Below are positions 1 to 8,076 of a DNA stretch of 40,417 nt, in pieces. Made by a program: the position numbers and the translations under genes. The notes beneath the pieces were generated by a model. That model saw only the letters and a list, made by a program, of their open reading frames with translations. It made no database searches and was not told where the DNA came from. Source of the DNA: Sulfurimonas sp. (GTDB lineage: Bacteria > Campylobacterota > Campylobacteria > Campylobacterales > Sulfurimonadaceae). The DNA lies in assembly GCF_023228785.1 (NCBI RefSeq), contig NZ_JALOAN010000021.1, positions 1-40,417 on the forward strand, read 5' to 3'. Positions within the stretch are counted from its first letter, which is position 1; each line of letters opens with the position of its first letter.

Positions 1-208
1 AATGATACTCTATGCCACCAATAAAGAGTTGATTACAACGCAGTATTCTAATCAAAGTGTGGTAAAAAGCACTTGAAATAGAATTATTTTCAAAATGAAT
101 TCTTGCATATTCACTACAAGATGGGTAGTATCTACAACTTCCAAAGCCAATGAGGGTAAAAAACTTCTGATAAACCCATAAAATTTTAAGTAAAATCTTT
201 CTTATCAT
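1..208 (-). CDS. yidD: Membrane protein insertion efficiency factor YidD (partial, C-terminus cut by window edge)
   Basis: The reading frame starts at ATG 208-206 and runs off the left edge after 69 codons. The visible part has the YidD hallmarks: a basic hydrophobic N-terminus (MIRKILLKILWVYQKFF), the GFGSCRYYPSCSEYA cysteine block at about residues 21-35, then the conserved region ending RILRCNQLFIGG. YidD is a small peripheral inner-membrane protein thought to help YidC-dependent membrane insertion. Its ATG overlaps the rnpA stop by four bases (ATGA), which suggests translational coupling in the rpmH-rnpA-yidD cluster seen in most bacteria. Confidence 0.95.
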   Translation of the reverse strand, partial: MIRKILLKILWVYQKFFTLIGFGSCRYYPSCSEYARIHFENNSISSAFYHTLIRILRCNQLFIGGIEYH

Positions 209-555
209 CTATTTGTTTCTTGAATACTTTTAGATTTTTGAAGGACTTTTATAAAGTCATTTTGTAGTTGTTTGTGGGATGCTTCATTGATAGCTATTTT
301 TGCTACAAATATATAAGTAGCATCTTTGAGTGAGTCGGAATATTCGCAAAAAAGAGCTCTAAGTCTTCTCTTTGCTCTATTTCTTTTTACCGCATTACCA
401 ATTTTCTTAGTAGCGGTAAATCCAACACTGCGAAGATTTGCTTTTGGGAGAAAAAAAAGAACAAGGTTCGCAGAATGAACGCTTTTGCCCTTTTTATATA
501 TGTGCTGAAATTCTTTATGCTGCTTTAAGGTATAAAAACCGCCTAAACTGACAAT
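205..555 (-). CDS. rnpA: Ribonuclease P protein component, apparent ATT start
   Basis: RnpA is the protein subunit of RNase P, which matures the 5' ends of tRNAs. The frame is open from an in-frame TAA at 561-559 to TGA at 207-205. It encodes about 116 residues, normal for RnpA, with the N-terminal LKQHKEFQHIYKKGKS segment and the basic RNR motif AVKRNRAKRRLR. There is no ATG, GTG or TTG anywhere in this frame. The best start is ATT at 555-553, placed nine bases after an AAAGG that lies inside the end of rpmH. The gene overlaps rpmH by 13 nt and yidD by 4 nt. The identity is certain; the start codon is inferred. Confidence 0.93.
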   Translation of the reverse strand: MVSLGGFYTLKQHKEFQHIYKKGKSVHSANLVLFFLPKANLRSVGFTATKKIGNAVKRNRAKRRLRALFCEYSDSLKDATYIFVAKIAINEASHKQLQNDFIKVLQKSKSIQETNR

Positions 556-677
556 TTTTTACGACCTTTTGCACGACGACGGTTTATTATGTTACGACCA
601 TTTTTAGTAGCCATTCTGTGTCTAAAACCATGAGTTCTTTTTCTAGGCGTACTATGAGGTTGGTATGTTCTTTTCAC
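543..677 (-). CDS. rpmH: 50S ribosomal protein L34
   Basis: This 44-residue protein begins KRTYQPHSTPRKRTHGFR after the initiator and ends RRRAKGRKKLSV, the almost invariant L34 sequence. The start is GTG at 677-675. The nearby ATG (TCG TGA follows it) is immediately closed by a stop and is therefore excluded. An AGAAGGA ribosome-binding site precedes the GTG. L34 is a component of the large ribosomal subunit. The 3' end of the gene contains the ribosome-binding site and start of rnpA, so the two are translated in overlapping frames. Confidence 0.97.
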   Translation of the reverse strand: MKRTYQPHSTPRKRTHGFRHRMATKNGRNIINRRRAKGRKKLSV

Positions 678-785
678 GACATATCCTTCTTTAAAATTAA
701 GTTCGCAATGTTACATAAAAGTTACTTAAAGTGTGATTAAGGTTCATCTTACGGTCATTTAACATATAATTAACACTGATGTGAT

Positions 786-836
786 TATAATTGTCTATCA
801 AAAATACAAACTACTATAATAAACACCTCAGCGGAG
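786..836 (+). promoter_or_regulatory. Probable promoter and RBS for the GGDEF-EAL gene
   Basis: Two TATAAT hexamers lie at 786-791 and 815-820, and a GGAG ribosome-binding site lies at 834-837 just ahead of the GTG start at 842. No good -35 box is visible, as is usual for sigma70 promoters in Campylobacterota. The 678-841 gap must also hold the divergent promoter of rpmH, which I could not place with confidence. Confidence 0.5.
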
Positions 837-841
837 AATAA

Positions 842-2455
842 GTGAATTTTAATAAAAAACTACTAACTAGCGTATTTATAAGTCTATTACTTCTATCTTA
901 CTCTCTTTTTCTTAATATAAGAAGTATAGGTTTTACAGATGAGATATTAAATTCAACACACATAAAAGAACAATTATCTACCGAAATAGAAGCAAATTTG
1001 CAATCTCAAAAATATATGCTATATCTCTCTATAACTGCCATCGCTATTATGATCTTTACCTTATATAAGCTTCTCTGGCGATATATAGAGGCTAAAAAAC
1101 AGCTTCTTCTTGGCAAAAAAAATGAAAAGCATCATAAAAACATGCACTCTAGACTTCTAAAATATAATAATGACTTAGAAAAAGAGATCTCTAAAAAAAG
1201 TGCTGAGTTAGAGTTAAATACTTATACTCATTTCTTAAGTGCCTTACCAAATAGAAATAGACTTTTACAAGATTCTAAAACCTACGAGTTTAAACAGATG
1301 GCACTCCTAAACATAGATAAGTTTCAAAAATTTAATGATGTTTATGGTGAAGATATAGGAAATGTTGCCCTCAAACTTAGTGCTGATTTTTTAAGCTCTA
1401 AGATCAATGATACTAGAACTTTTTTATACCACATTGGTGGAGATGAATTTGTTATTGCTGTGAAAAATTCTATCAAACTTAACAACACTCTGTTTATAAA
1501 TAAAATTGAAGATATTTTAAACTGCTATAAGAGAGAGAGTTTTATCTATGAGGATAAGAAGTTCAACTTCATGATGAGTGCAGGTTTAGCATTTAGTGGC
1601 TCTAAAAAGATGATGGCTTATGCTGATATGGCACTAAAAGATGCAAAGAAGAGGAATGTTGGTATCTCTATCTTTAATGATGATAAAGAGCTAGAAAAAC
1701 TTCACAAAGAAGATATGGAATGTCATGAGAAGCTTTCATTTGCACTTGAGAATGACAATGTTATATCTTACTTTCAACCCATCTCAGCTCTACAAGATGC
1801 TTCATTGGAGATAAAGTATGAATCTCTTGTTAGAATTAGAGATAAAGATGGAACTATTATCGCTCCTTTTAGATTTTTAGATGTTGCAAAACAAAATCGC
1901 ATCTACTATAAGATTACAAAAGCTGTTATTAAAAATACTTTTGAAGCTATTATAAAGTATGACATACACTGTTCTATCAACATCTCAATGGAAGATATAG
2001 AAAATGATAGAACTTTAGAAATGTTATATAAAAAGTTTGATGAATTTGAGCATAATCATAACTTAACTATTGAACTGCTTGAGACTGAAGAGTTTAAAGA
2101 TTACAAGAGAGTTTATGATTTTTGTATGAGAGTTCGTTCTTATGGCATAAAGATAGCTTTAGATGATTTTGGATCTGGTTATTCTAACTTCTCTCACGTT
2201 CTAAACTTGCCCATTGATTATATTAAGATAGATTCTTCACTCATCTCAAACATAGATAGAGATATAAACTCACAACTAATGGTCTCAACGATTGTCGGCT
2301 TAGCACATAAGCTAAAGATCCACACCATCGCAGAGTTTGTTTCATCTAAAGAGATCTTAGATGTTGTAAAGAGCTTAAATGTTGATTTTGCTCAGGGTTA
2401 TTATATAGGTAAACCTCAAGAGATAAAGAAGCATATTCCTTATCTATTTGATTAA
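842..2455 (+). CDS. Membrane GGDEF-EAL domain protein (c-di-GMP turnover)
   Basis: The 537-residue protein starts at GTG with GGAG upstream. It has two N-terminal membrane segments (about 8-26 and 60-80) with a short external loop, a coiled-coil linker (80-125), a GGDEF domain and an EAL domain. The GGDEF motif at 199-203 is intact, but no RxxD inhibitory site precedes it. The EAL signature reads ESL (327-329), so the metal-binding glutamate is kept. Downstream EAL residues are present: SINIS (Asn 380), ELLETEE, DDFGSG (441-446), YIKID, TIAEF and AQGYY. It could therefore both make and degrade c-di-GMP; which activity dominates cannot be told. Its 3' end overlaps the convergent cytochrome gene by 12 nt. 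Confidence 0.93.
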   Translation: MNFNKKLLTSVFISLLLLSYSLFLNIRSIGFTDEILNSTHIKEQLSTEIEANLQSQKYMLYLSITAIAIMIFTLYKLLWRYIEAKKQLLLGKKNEKHHKNMHSRLLKYNNDLEKEISKKSAELELNTYTHFLSALPNRNRLLQDSKTYEFKQMALLNIDKFQKFNDVYGEDIGNVALKLSADFLSSKINDTRTFLYHIGGDEFVIAVKNSIKLNNTLFINKIEDILNCYKRESFIYEDKKFNFMMSAGLAFSGSKKMMAYADMALKDAKKRNVGISIFNDDKELEKLHKEDMECHEKLSFALENDNVISYFQPISALQDASLEIKYESLVRIRDKDGTIIAPFRFLDVAKQNRIYYKITKAVIKNTFEAIIKYDIHCSINISMEDIENDRTLEMLYKKFDEFEHNHNLTIELLETEEFKDYKRVYDFCMRVRSYGIKIALDDFGSGYSNFSHVLNLPIDYIKIDSSLISNIDRDINSQLMVSTIVGLAHKLKIHTIAEFVSSKEILDVVKSLNVDFAQGYYIGKPQEIKKHIPYLFD

Positions 2456-2797
2456 GAAGTCTTTTAGTGAGTCGCTACTAGACTGATCAAATGGTATCGT
2501 TGTATCAAAAAGTTTTTCATTTTGCCCAACATGACAATCTCTACAGCCTTGGATTACATCGTGTTCTCTAATATTTGGTTTGTTTATCTTAGACATTGGA
2601 TGACATGAAAAACAGTCATCACCACATTCAGCCATTGAGTTTGGATCTGCAGAGTGGCAATTGATGCAAGTTAGCATCGGCTTGTGTCTCTCATCTTCAT
2701 GTATAGTTGGCACTAGCTTTGGGTGACAAGTCATGCAGTCACCCGTACAAGCTAAAAGATTGAATGTTAATATCATAAAAACGAGTAAATATTTCAT
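2444..2797 (-). CDS. Small periplasmic tetraheme c-type cytochrome
   Basis: The 117-residue protein has a hydrophobic N-terminal signal ending NLLAC, which could be a lipobox or a signal peptidase I site. Four CXXCH heme-binding motifs follow (CMTCH 21-25, CINCH 44-48, CFSCH 62-66, CRDCH 85-89). Additional histidines (H31, H38 and H79) could serve as distal heme ligands. It resembles the c3/NrfB-like class of small multiheme electron carriers, but the redox partner is unknown. The start lies two bases after the clpB stop, so it is probably the second gene of a clpB transcript. The function is electron transfer by family; the pathway is not shown by the context. Confidence 0.88.
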   Translation of the reverse strand: MKYLLVFMILTFNLLACTGDCMTCHPKLVPTIHEDERHKPMLTCINCHSADPNSMAECGDDCFSCHPMSKINKPNIREHDVIQGCRDCHVGQNEKLFDTTIPFDQSSSDSLKDFLIK

Positions 2798-2799
2798 GC

Positions 2800-5388
2800 T
2801 TATAAATTCTCCACTCTTACCTCTATTTCACCATCTTTTATATCAAAATATACTTTTGAACCCTCACTCACTTTCCCCTCTAGTATTAGCTCTGCTAGTC
2901 TGTCTTCGACTATTTCATACAAAGCACGTTTAAGTGGTCTAGCTCCATAGACAGGATCAAATCCAGCTTCTGCAATATAGGCTTTTGCCTCGACACTTAG
3001 ATAAAGTTCTATATCTCTTTGCTCAACTTTTTTGCGAATATCTTCAAAGAAAATATCAACTATACCTATGATTTGCTCTTTTGCAAGTGCGTTAAAGATA
3101 ACAATATCATCAAGTCTATTTAAAAATTCTGGTTTAAATGCTTGTTTTAACTCACTCATAACCATAGTTTCTAGTTCTTTTGATGATGGATTGTTTATGA
3201 TCTTATCACTTGCGATATTTGAAGTGAGGATGATAATAGTGTTACTAAAATCAACTGTAACTCCTTTGTTATCTGTAAGTCTTCCATCATCTAAGACTTG
3301 TAAGAGCATATTAAAAACATCTGGATGAGCTTTTTCTACCTCATCAAAAAGCACTACGCTATATGGCTTTCTTCTAACAGCCTCAGTAAGCTGACCGCCC
3401 TCTTCGTAGCCCACATACCCAGGAGCCGCTCCAACTAATCGTGATACTGCATGTTTTTCCATATACTCACTCATATCTATTCGTATAAGCGCATCTTCGC
3501 TATCAAACAAGAACTTTGCAAGTGATTTTGCTGTCTGAGTCTTACCAACTCCTGTTGGTCCTAAAAATAAAAAGCTACCAATTGGAGTATTTTCACTTGA
3601 GAGACCCGCTTTGTTTCTCTTAATGGCACGTGCTACTGCATGTGTAGCCCTCTCTTGCCCTACAACATCGCGGTTTAGCTCCTCTTCAACATTTAAGATC
3701 TTATCCTTATCTCCTTGGAGCATCTTGTTTACTGGGATCTTAGTCCATCTTGATATTATAGAAGCTATCGCCTCTTCATCAACACTATTTTTAAGAAGCG
3801 TTCCCTCTTCTTGCATTTTTGTCCACTTCTCATTTATCTTTTTTTCTTCTTCTAAAAGAGCTGGAATCTCTCCATACTCTATCTCTGCTGCACGGTTAAA
3901 CTCAGAGTTAGACTTTGCAAGGTGTGCTTCTTTTCTCTTTTTCTCAATCTCATTTTTGATCTCAGAAATTCTTTCAAAAACCTCTTTTTCTGTAGCAAAC
4001 TGAGCTTCAAGAGTTCTAACCTCTTCACCTACATCTGCTAACTCTTTTTCGATCTCTGTAAGTCTTTTTTCATTTGCAGGAGTCTTCTCCATCTTTAGAG
4101 CTTCTTTTTCTACATGAAGTTCTGAACTTCTTCTCTTTGCAGATCCAAGAGCATTTGGCTCAGACTCTATCTGCATCTTAAGCTCCGCTGCTGCTTCATC
4201 TATAAGGTCAATCGCCTTATCTGGTAGAAATCTATCAGCGATATATCTATCAGATAGTCTTGCCGCTGCAACTAACGCACTATCTGTGATCGTTACATTG
4301 TGGTGAGTCTCAAGTCTCTCTTTGATCCCTCTTAATATTTGAAGAGATTGATTGACCGTAGGCTCATCAAGGTTAATTGGTAAAAATCTTCTCTGTAATG
4401 CCATATCTTTTTCAAAATACTTTCTATACTCTTTTAGAGTTGTAGCACCAATAGTATGAAGTTCCCCACGAGCTAATGCAGGCTTTAGTATATTTGCAGC
4501 ATCCATACTTCCCTCAGCTGCACCAGCACCAACTATTGTGTGAATCTCATCAATAAAAAGAATTACATTTCCACTCTTCTTAACCTCATCTATAACCGCT
4601 TTTAGTCTATCTTCAAACTCTCCTCTATATTTAGCACCTGCAATTAAAGCGCTCATATCAAGTGCTACAACTCTTTTGTTTTGAAGTGAAGTTGGAACTT
4701 TATTATCACTTATGCGTTGAGCTAAACCTTCAACTAAGGCAGTTTTACCAACTCCTGGTTCGCCTAGAAGCATAGGGTTGTTTTTTGTCTTTCGTATGAG
4801 GATCTGCATCATACGAGTGATCTCTTCATCTCGCCCAATTACAGGTGAGAGTTTGCCCTCTTTTGCCTCTGCTGTTAGATCTATGCCATATTTTGCTAAA
4901 GACTCTAACGTCTCATCTGAGCTTTGTGAGTCTATTTTAACTCCCTTTCTTGCAGCCTCTATAGTTTTCGCAAGTTCAGATACGTCAGTATATTTCTTTA
5001 ATATACTAGCAAATGGCTCGTTTTTTAAATTTGCAAGTAAGTATGTATCTACCGCTAAGAACTGATCGCCATTTTTTGTCATAAGTCCAGCACCATTTTC
5101 TAATGATGAAACAAATTCTCTTCCTAGTTTAATATTTTCTTTTGTCACACTTGAAGATTTTGGAAGTTTTTCACTCATACTTCTAACATCTAGTTCTATC
5201 GCTGTTTTATCAATGTTCATCTTATTAAACATCTGGTTTAGTACTGAATTTGAGTTAGTTAGCATCGCCCAAAAAAAGTGCAAGCTGACAACTTCTTGAT
5301 TTTTGTTGTGAAGGGCTAGTGATACTGAGGATTCTATCGCCTCTGTCATATTGTGTGTTAGTTTTTCAAAAATGTTGTTAGTGTTCAT
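2800..5388 (-). CDS. clpB: ATP-dependent disaggregase chaperone ClpB
   Basis: ClpB is the hexameric AAA+ protein that works with DnaK to rescue aggregated proteins after heat stress. The 862 residues match the family length. In order: an N-terminal Clp repeat domain (1-145), first AAA+ module with Walker A GEPGVGKT (209-216) and Walker B IDEIH (279-283), the coiled-coil middle domain (about 400-520), second AAA+ module with Walker A GPTGVGKT, FDEVEKAH and the YVGYEEGG pore loop, and a C-terminal D2-small domain. There is no ClpP-binding IGF loop, as expected for ClpB. The ATG at 5388 is preceded by AAGGAGAG. A strong promoter and a possible HspR-type operator lie just upstream. Confidence 0.98.
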   Translation of the reverse strand: MNTNNIFEKLTHNMTEAIESSVSLALHNKNQEVVSLHFFWAMLTNSNSVLNQMFNKMNIDKTAIELDVRSMSEKLPKSSSVTKENIKLGREFVSSLENGAGLMTKNGDQFLAVDTYLLANLKNEPFASILKKYTDVSELAKTIEAARKGVKIDSQSSDETLESLAKYGIDLTAEAKEGKLSPVIGRDEEITRMMQILIRKTKNNPMLLGEPGVGKTALVEGLAQRISDNKVPTSLQNKRVVALDMSALIAGAKYRGEFEDRLKAVIDEVKKSGNVILFIDEIHTIVGAGAAEGSMDAANILKPALARGELHTIGATTLKEYRKYFEKDMALQRRFLPINLDEPTVNQSLQILRGIKERLETHHNVTITDSALVAAARLSDRYIADRFLPDKAIDLIDEAAAELKMQIESEPNALGSAKRRSSELHVEKEALKMEKTPANEKRLTEIEKELADVGEEVRTLEAQFATEKEVFERISEIKNEIEKKRKEAHLAKSNSEFNRAAEIEYGEIPALLEEEKKINEKWTKMQEEGTLLKNSVDEEAIASIISRWTKIPVNKMLQGDKDKILNVEEELNRDVVGQERATHAVARAIKRNKAGLSSENTPIGSFLFLGPTGVGKTQTAKSLAKFLFDSEDALIRIDMSEYMEKHAVSRLVGAAPGYVGYEEGGQLTEAVRRKPYSVVLFDEVEKAHPDVFNMLLQVLDDGRLTDNKGVTVDFSNTIIILTSNIASDKIINNPSSKELETMVMSELKQAFKPEFLNRLDDIVIFNALAKEQIIGIVDIFFEDIRKKVEQRDIELYLSVEAKAYIAEAGFDPVYGARPLKRALYEIVEDRLAELILEGKVSEGSKVYFDIKDGEIEVRVENL

Positions 5389-5416
5389 AAATTTCTCTCC
5401 TTGTTAAAGTGACAAT

Positions 5417-5446
5417 ATTATAGCAAGTTGAGCGTAACTATGTCAA
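5417..5446 (-). promoter_or_regulatory. Sigma70 promoter of clpB
   Basis: On the minus strand, TTGACA (5446-5441) and TATAAT (5422-5417) are separated by 18 bp. Both hexamers are perfect consensus matches, which is rare in this window. The -10 box lies about 28 bp before the clpB ATG. Confidence 0.85.
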
Positions 5447-5447
5447 G
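5427..5447 (-). promoter_or_regulatory. HAIR-like inverted repeat (possible HspR operator) over the clpB promoter
   Basis: On the minus strand CTTGACA, a 7-nt spacer and GCTCAAC form an imperfect copy of the HAIR element (CTTGAGT-N7-ACTCAAG) bound by HspR repressors. The spacing is exact and five bases of each arm match. It overlaps the -35 box. Much of the left arm is also the -35 hexamer, so the match may be partly coincidental. Confidence 0.4.
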
Positions 5448-5544
5448 TCTATTTAGTCACTCCTTCTCAAAAAGCCATTTAGTAATAACTTAGCTATTTT
5501 ATATTATAATCAAATTTATACTATTAAAATCTAAAGGATCTGTT

Positions 5545-6222
5545 TTGCCTACAATCTTAGAAGCAATTACTTCTCGCTCATCAAAAAGAGCATACCACTC
5601 AAAGAGTGTTCCCAAAGAGATTCAAGAAAAAATCTTAAAAGCCGCAAGTATGACGCCAAGTGGGGCAAATATGCAACCTTGGATAGTTTACGCCGTTAGT
5701 GATGAGGGTGTTTTAAAAAATATAGGTGATGCCATTATAAAGAAGATGGAAGCTGGGGTAAAACATGATCAATTTATTCAGTATTATCCAATTAAGTGGA
5801 AAAATCCTTACAAAAAGAGACGACTTGAGACTGGAGTTGGACTCTATACTCTGATGGATGTAGGCAGAAAAGATATAGAGATGAGAACTAAGATGTGGCA
5901 TGATAACTTCAGATGGTTTGGTGCTTCAACTGTTTTTTTTGTATTTACCGATAAAGATCTTATAGACAATGCACAAGGTGCTCTAATAGACTGCGGAGCT
6001 TACTTACAAAGTCTTATGCTTTTAGCTCAAGAGTTTGGGCTTGACACTTGTCCACAAGGATCTACAACTGAGTTTGGAAGAGTTGTAGCGGATGTTTTGG
6101 ATACTCATGAAAACCTAGCACTTTTATATAGTGTAGTTATCGGTTATGCAAAAGAAGATGCAAAAATAAACACATATCAGCCAGCAAGAGCAGATCTAGA
6201 TGAGTATGTAACTTTTATATAA
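5545..6222 (+). CDS. Nitroreductase family protein
   Basis: A 225-residue FMN-dependent oxidoreductase of the NADH oxidase/nitroreductase family. The N-terminal block (ITSRSSKRAYHSKSVPKE) is the FMN-phosphate binding RxSxRxF-type motif, followed by ASMTPSGANMQPW, another flavin-binding segment. The C-terminal part has the DTCPQGS and VVIGYAKEDA motifs typical of the family. Such enzymes reduce nitro groups, quinones or enones with NAD(P)H; the physiological substrate cannot be inferred. The start is TTG at 5545 with AAAGGA seven bases upstream; no closer ATG exists. The end overlaps the convergent PLP-enzyme gene by 8 nt. Confidence 0.9.
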   Translation: MPTILEAITSRSSKRAYHSKSVPKEIQEKILKAASMTPSGANMQPWIVYAVSDEGVLKNIGDAIIKKMEAGVKHDQFIQYYPIKWKNPYKKRRLETGVGLYTLMDVGRKDIEMRTKMWHDNFRWFGASTVFFVFTDKDLIDNAQGALIDCGAYLQSLMLLAQEFGLDTCPQGSTTEFGRVVADVLDTHENLALLYSVVIGYAKEDAKINTYQPARADLDEYVTFI

Positions 6223-7069
6223 AACCTTTTTTCTTATACCTTGTGAGCATATTTTCATTACCGCTCACGCCACCACTATGAACATATAAAACCCTCTCTT
6301 TGGTTTGACTCAAAAGAGCCTCCCATAGAGAGGGAGCATACAACAAGTCAAATTCTATTCCTGTAGTAAGTAGTTTTTTATGCAGATCTATAAACTCTCT
6401 GTATGGCTTTGCAAAGTGATACTTCTTTTTAGACTCTAATATTATGAGATTATCTGGGATCTCATGCAAAGCTTGCATCTGAGATCTTAGATATATTGCA
6501 TCTCCAATACAAGGTGTAGTATAAACTTTAAACTCTTTAAGAGCTAGTGCTAAAAAGAGTGCAGTTGTTCCAGTTCCAGATGGAGTAGCTATAGATCTAG
6601 TCTCTATAGAGGACTCCCTTATTTCCTTTGCTAAAACTTCTATACCCTCTCTAGCTTCAATTATAGCTCCACCTTGATGCACTATAAATTCACCCGCGTT
6701 TGTATTTAAAGAGAGTGAAGCTATATAGTTTTTGTAAAGTGATTCATCTATCTCTATGTGATTCATTCCCATCTCTATGGAGTGAAAATAATTCCCAATA
6801 TCTAATGTTTTTTGAGTTTTGCTCTGTGGCTTAGTATAGTAGTCAAATTCCCAGCCTTTATTTTTGCACATTGCTGCTATTGCTAACATTGCGTTAGATT
6901 GAGTTCCACCGTAAGATATGATTTTGTTCAGTTTGTTTGGAGGAGTTTTTAGCAGTTTATAGAGCTTTCTATACTTGTTTCCTGCTAAGTATGGATCTAT
7001 GAGGTCATCTCTTTTTATAAAAAACTCTCTGCCCTCTAGTTTTATCTTAGAGATGGCAGAGACATTCAT
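6215..7069 (-). CDS. PLP-dependent enzyme of the ACC deaminase/D-cysteine desulfhydrase family
   Basis: The 284-residue protein has the fold-type II PLP enzyme pattern. The Schiff-base lysine is expected in AGNKYRKL (Lys 32), and the SYGGTQSNA stretch (52-60) matches the GGxQSN motif of D-cysteine desulfhydrase and ACC deaminase. A glycine/threonine-rich ATPSGTGTTA segment should bind the PLP phosphate. It is somewhat shorter than the usual 320-340 residues. Members release ammonia and sulfide or keto acids from D-cysteine-like substrates; I cannot choose the substrate. It starts 6 nt after the stop of the upstream peptidyl-prolyl isomerase gene, so the two are probably co-transcribed. Confidence 0.87.
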   Translation of the reverse strand: MNVSAISKIKLEGREFFIKRDDLIDPYLAGNKYRKLYKLLKTPPNKLNKIISYGGTQSNAMLAIAAMCKNKGWEFDYYTKPQSKTQKTLDIGNYFHSIEMGMNHIEIDESLYKNYIASLSLNTNAGEFIVHQGGAIIEAREGIEVLAKEIRESSIETRSIATPSGTGTTALFLALALKEFKVYTTPCIGDAIYLRSQMQALHEIPDNLIILESKKKYHFAKPYREFIDLHKKLLTTGIEFDLLYAPSLWEALLSQTKERVLYVHSGGVSGNENMLTRYKKKGFI

Positions 7070-7075
7070 AAAAAA

Positions 7076-7903
7076 TTATTTTATTGTTGCTTTGTTTTTT
7101 AACTCTTTCATTTTATCTTCAACAACGACCTTAAATTTTTCCATCTTAAGTCTTTGTTCTATAAAAGATTTAACTTCTGTAAAAGATAGTACTTTTTTAG
7201 CTTTTTTATCTTCAAGGTATATAACATGGTAACCAAACTGTGTTTTTACAGGTTCAGAAATAGTCCCTTTTTTCATACTAAAAACTTTTGCATCAAACTC
7301 TGGAACCATTTGTCCTTGTGCAAAAAATCCAAGATCTCCACCTTTTGGTCCAGTAGGTCCTGTGGATTTTTCTTTTGCAAGTTCTATAAATTTATTTTTT
7401 AGAGCTTCGCCTGAGAGTGATTTTAGCTCTTTTTCTATTGCTTTTGCTTCACTCTCTTCTTTTACTAAGATGTGACGAGCATGAACACTACTTTTCTCAT
7501 TAAACTCTTCTTTGTTGTTGTCATAGTAGTTTTTTAAATCTTTATCAGAAACACTAACTTTGTCAAACTGTTGCTTTTGCCAAACTTGGATAGCTAAGTC
7601 TTTTTTAACTCTCTCTTGAACTTTTTCGTACTCTTCTTTAAAATCTTTACTCTTTAAAACACCTGTCTTTTGAGCATCTTCGTAAACTAACTCTTTTGCT
7701 ATAAGCTGTTCTAGCACTTGTTTTCTAAACTCTGCTTGTTTATCAGCTGGAACTTGGTTAAATCTACCTTGAGTAGCATTCATAAGAGCAGTATCAACAT
7801 CTTCTTGAGTGATATTAGTTCCATTTACTGAAACTAGTGTTGTGGCACACGCTAGAGAGCTTGCGAGAAGCAGAGTTGTAACTATTTTAGTCATTTTGTT
7901 CAT
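7076..7903 (-). CDS. Periplasmic peptidyl-prolyl cis-trans isomerase, SurA/PpiC type (PEB4-like)
   Basis: The mature protein would be an outer-membrane-protein chaperone/isomerase in the periplasm. I place the start at ATG 7903, with AGGAAT seven bases upstream, giving a clean signal peptide (MNKMTKIVTTLLLASSLACA); an upstream in-frame ATG at 7939 would spoil it. A SurA-like N-terminal helical domain (to about residue 125) is followed by a parvulin domain with HARHILV, KGGDLGFF and TQFGYHVIYLED motifs. Length and layout match Campylobacter PEB4/Cj0596 and Helicobacter CBF2. In C. jejuni the homologue lies next to fbaA, which here is about 2.2 kb away on the same strand. Confidence 0.93.
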   Translation of the reverse strand: MNKMTKIVTTLLLASSLACATTLVSVNGTNITQEDVDTALMNATQGRFNQVPADKQAEFRKQVLEQLIAKELVYEDAQKTGVLKSKDFKEEYEKVQERVKKDLAIQVWQKQQFDKVSVSDKDLKNYYDNNKEEFNEKSSVHARHILVKEESEAKAIEKELKSLSGEALKNKFIELAKEKSTGPTGPKGGDLGFFAQGQMVPEFDAKVFSMKKGTISEPVKTQFGYHVIYLEDKKAKKVLSFTEVKSFIEQRLKMEKFKVVVEDKMKELKNKATIK

Positions 7904-8076
7904 TAGTATTCCTATAGTGTTATGTCTTTTAAAATTCAATTTAATTCATTTTTTGTGTTAACTTCAAAAAATCATCTAAATCTGTTTTAGACAAAAAGTT
8001 TATACGCATTATACTAACCATTATTAAACAAAAGTGATTTTTGGTTTATATCGCAAATTTAAGTACACTTAGCCTT

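Noticed and set aside
8041..8076. TTG 8041 as the start of nth
   Set aside because: The extra residues are not typical of endonuclease III and have no better ribosome-binding site; ATG 8077 gives a standard N-terminus.
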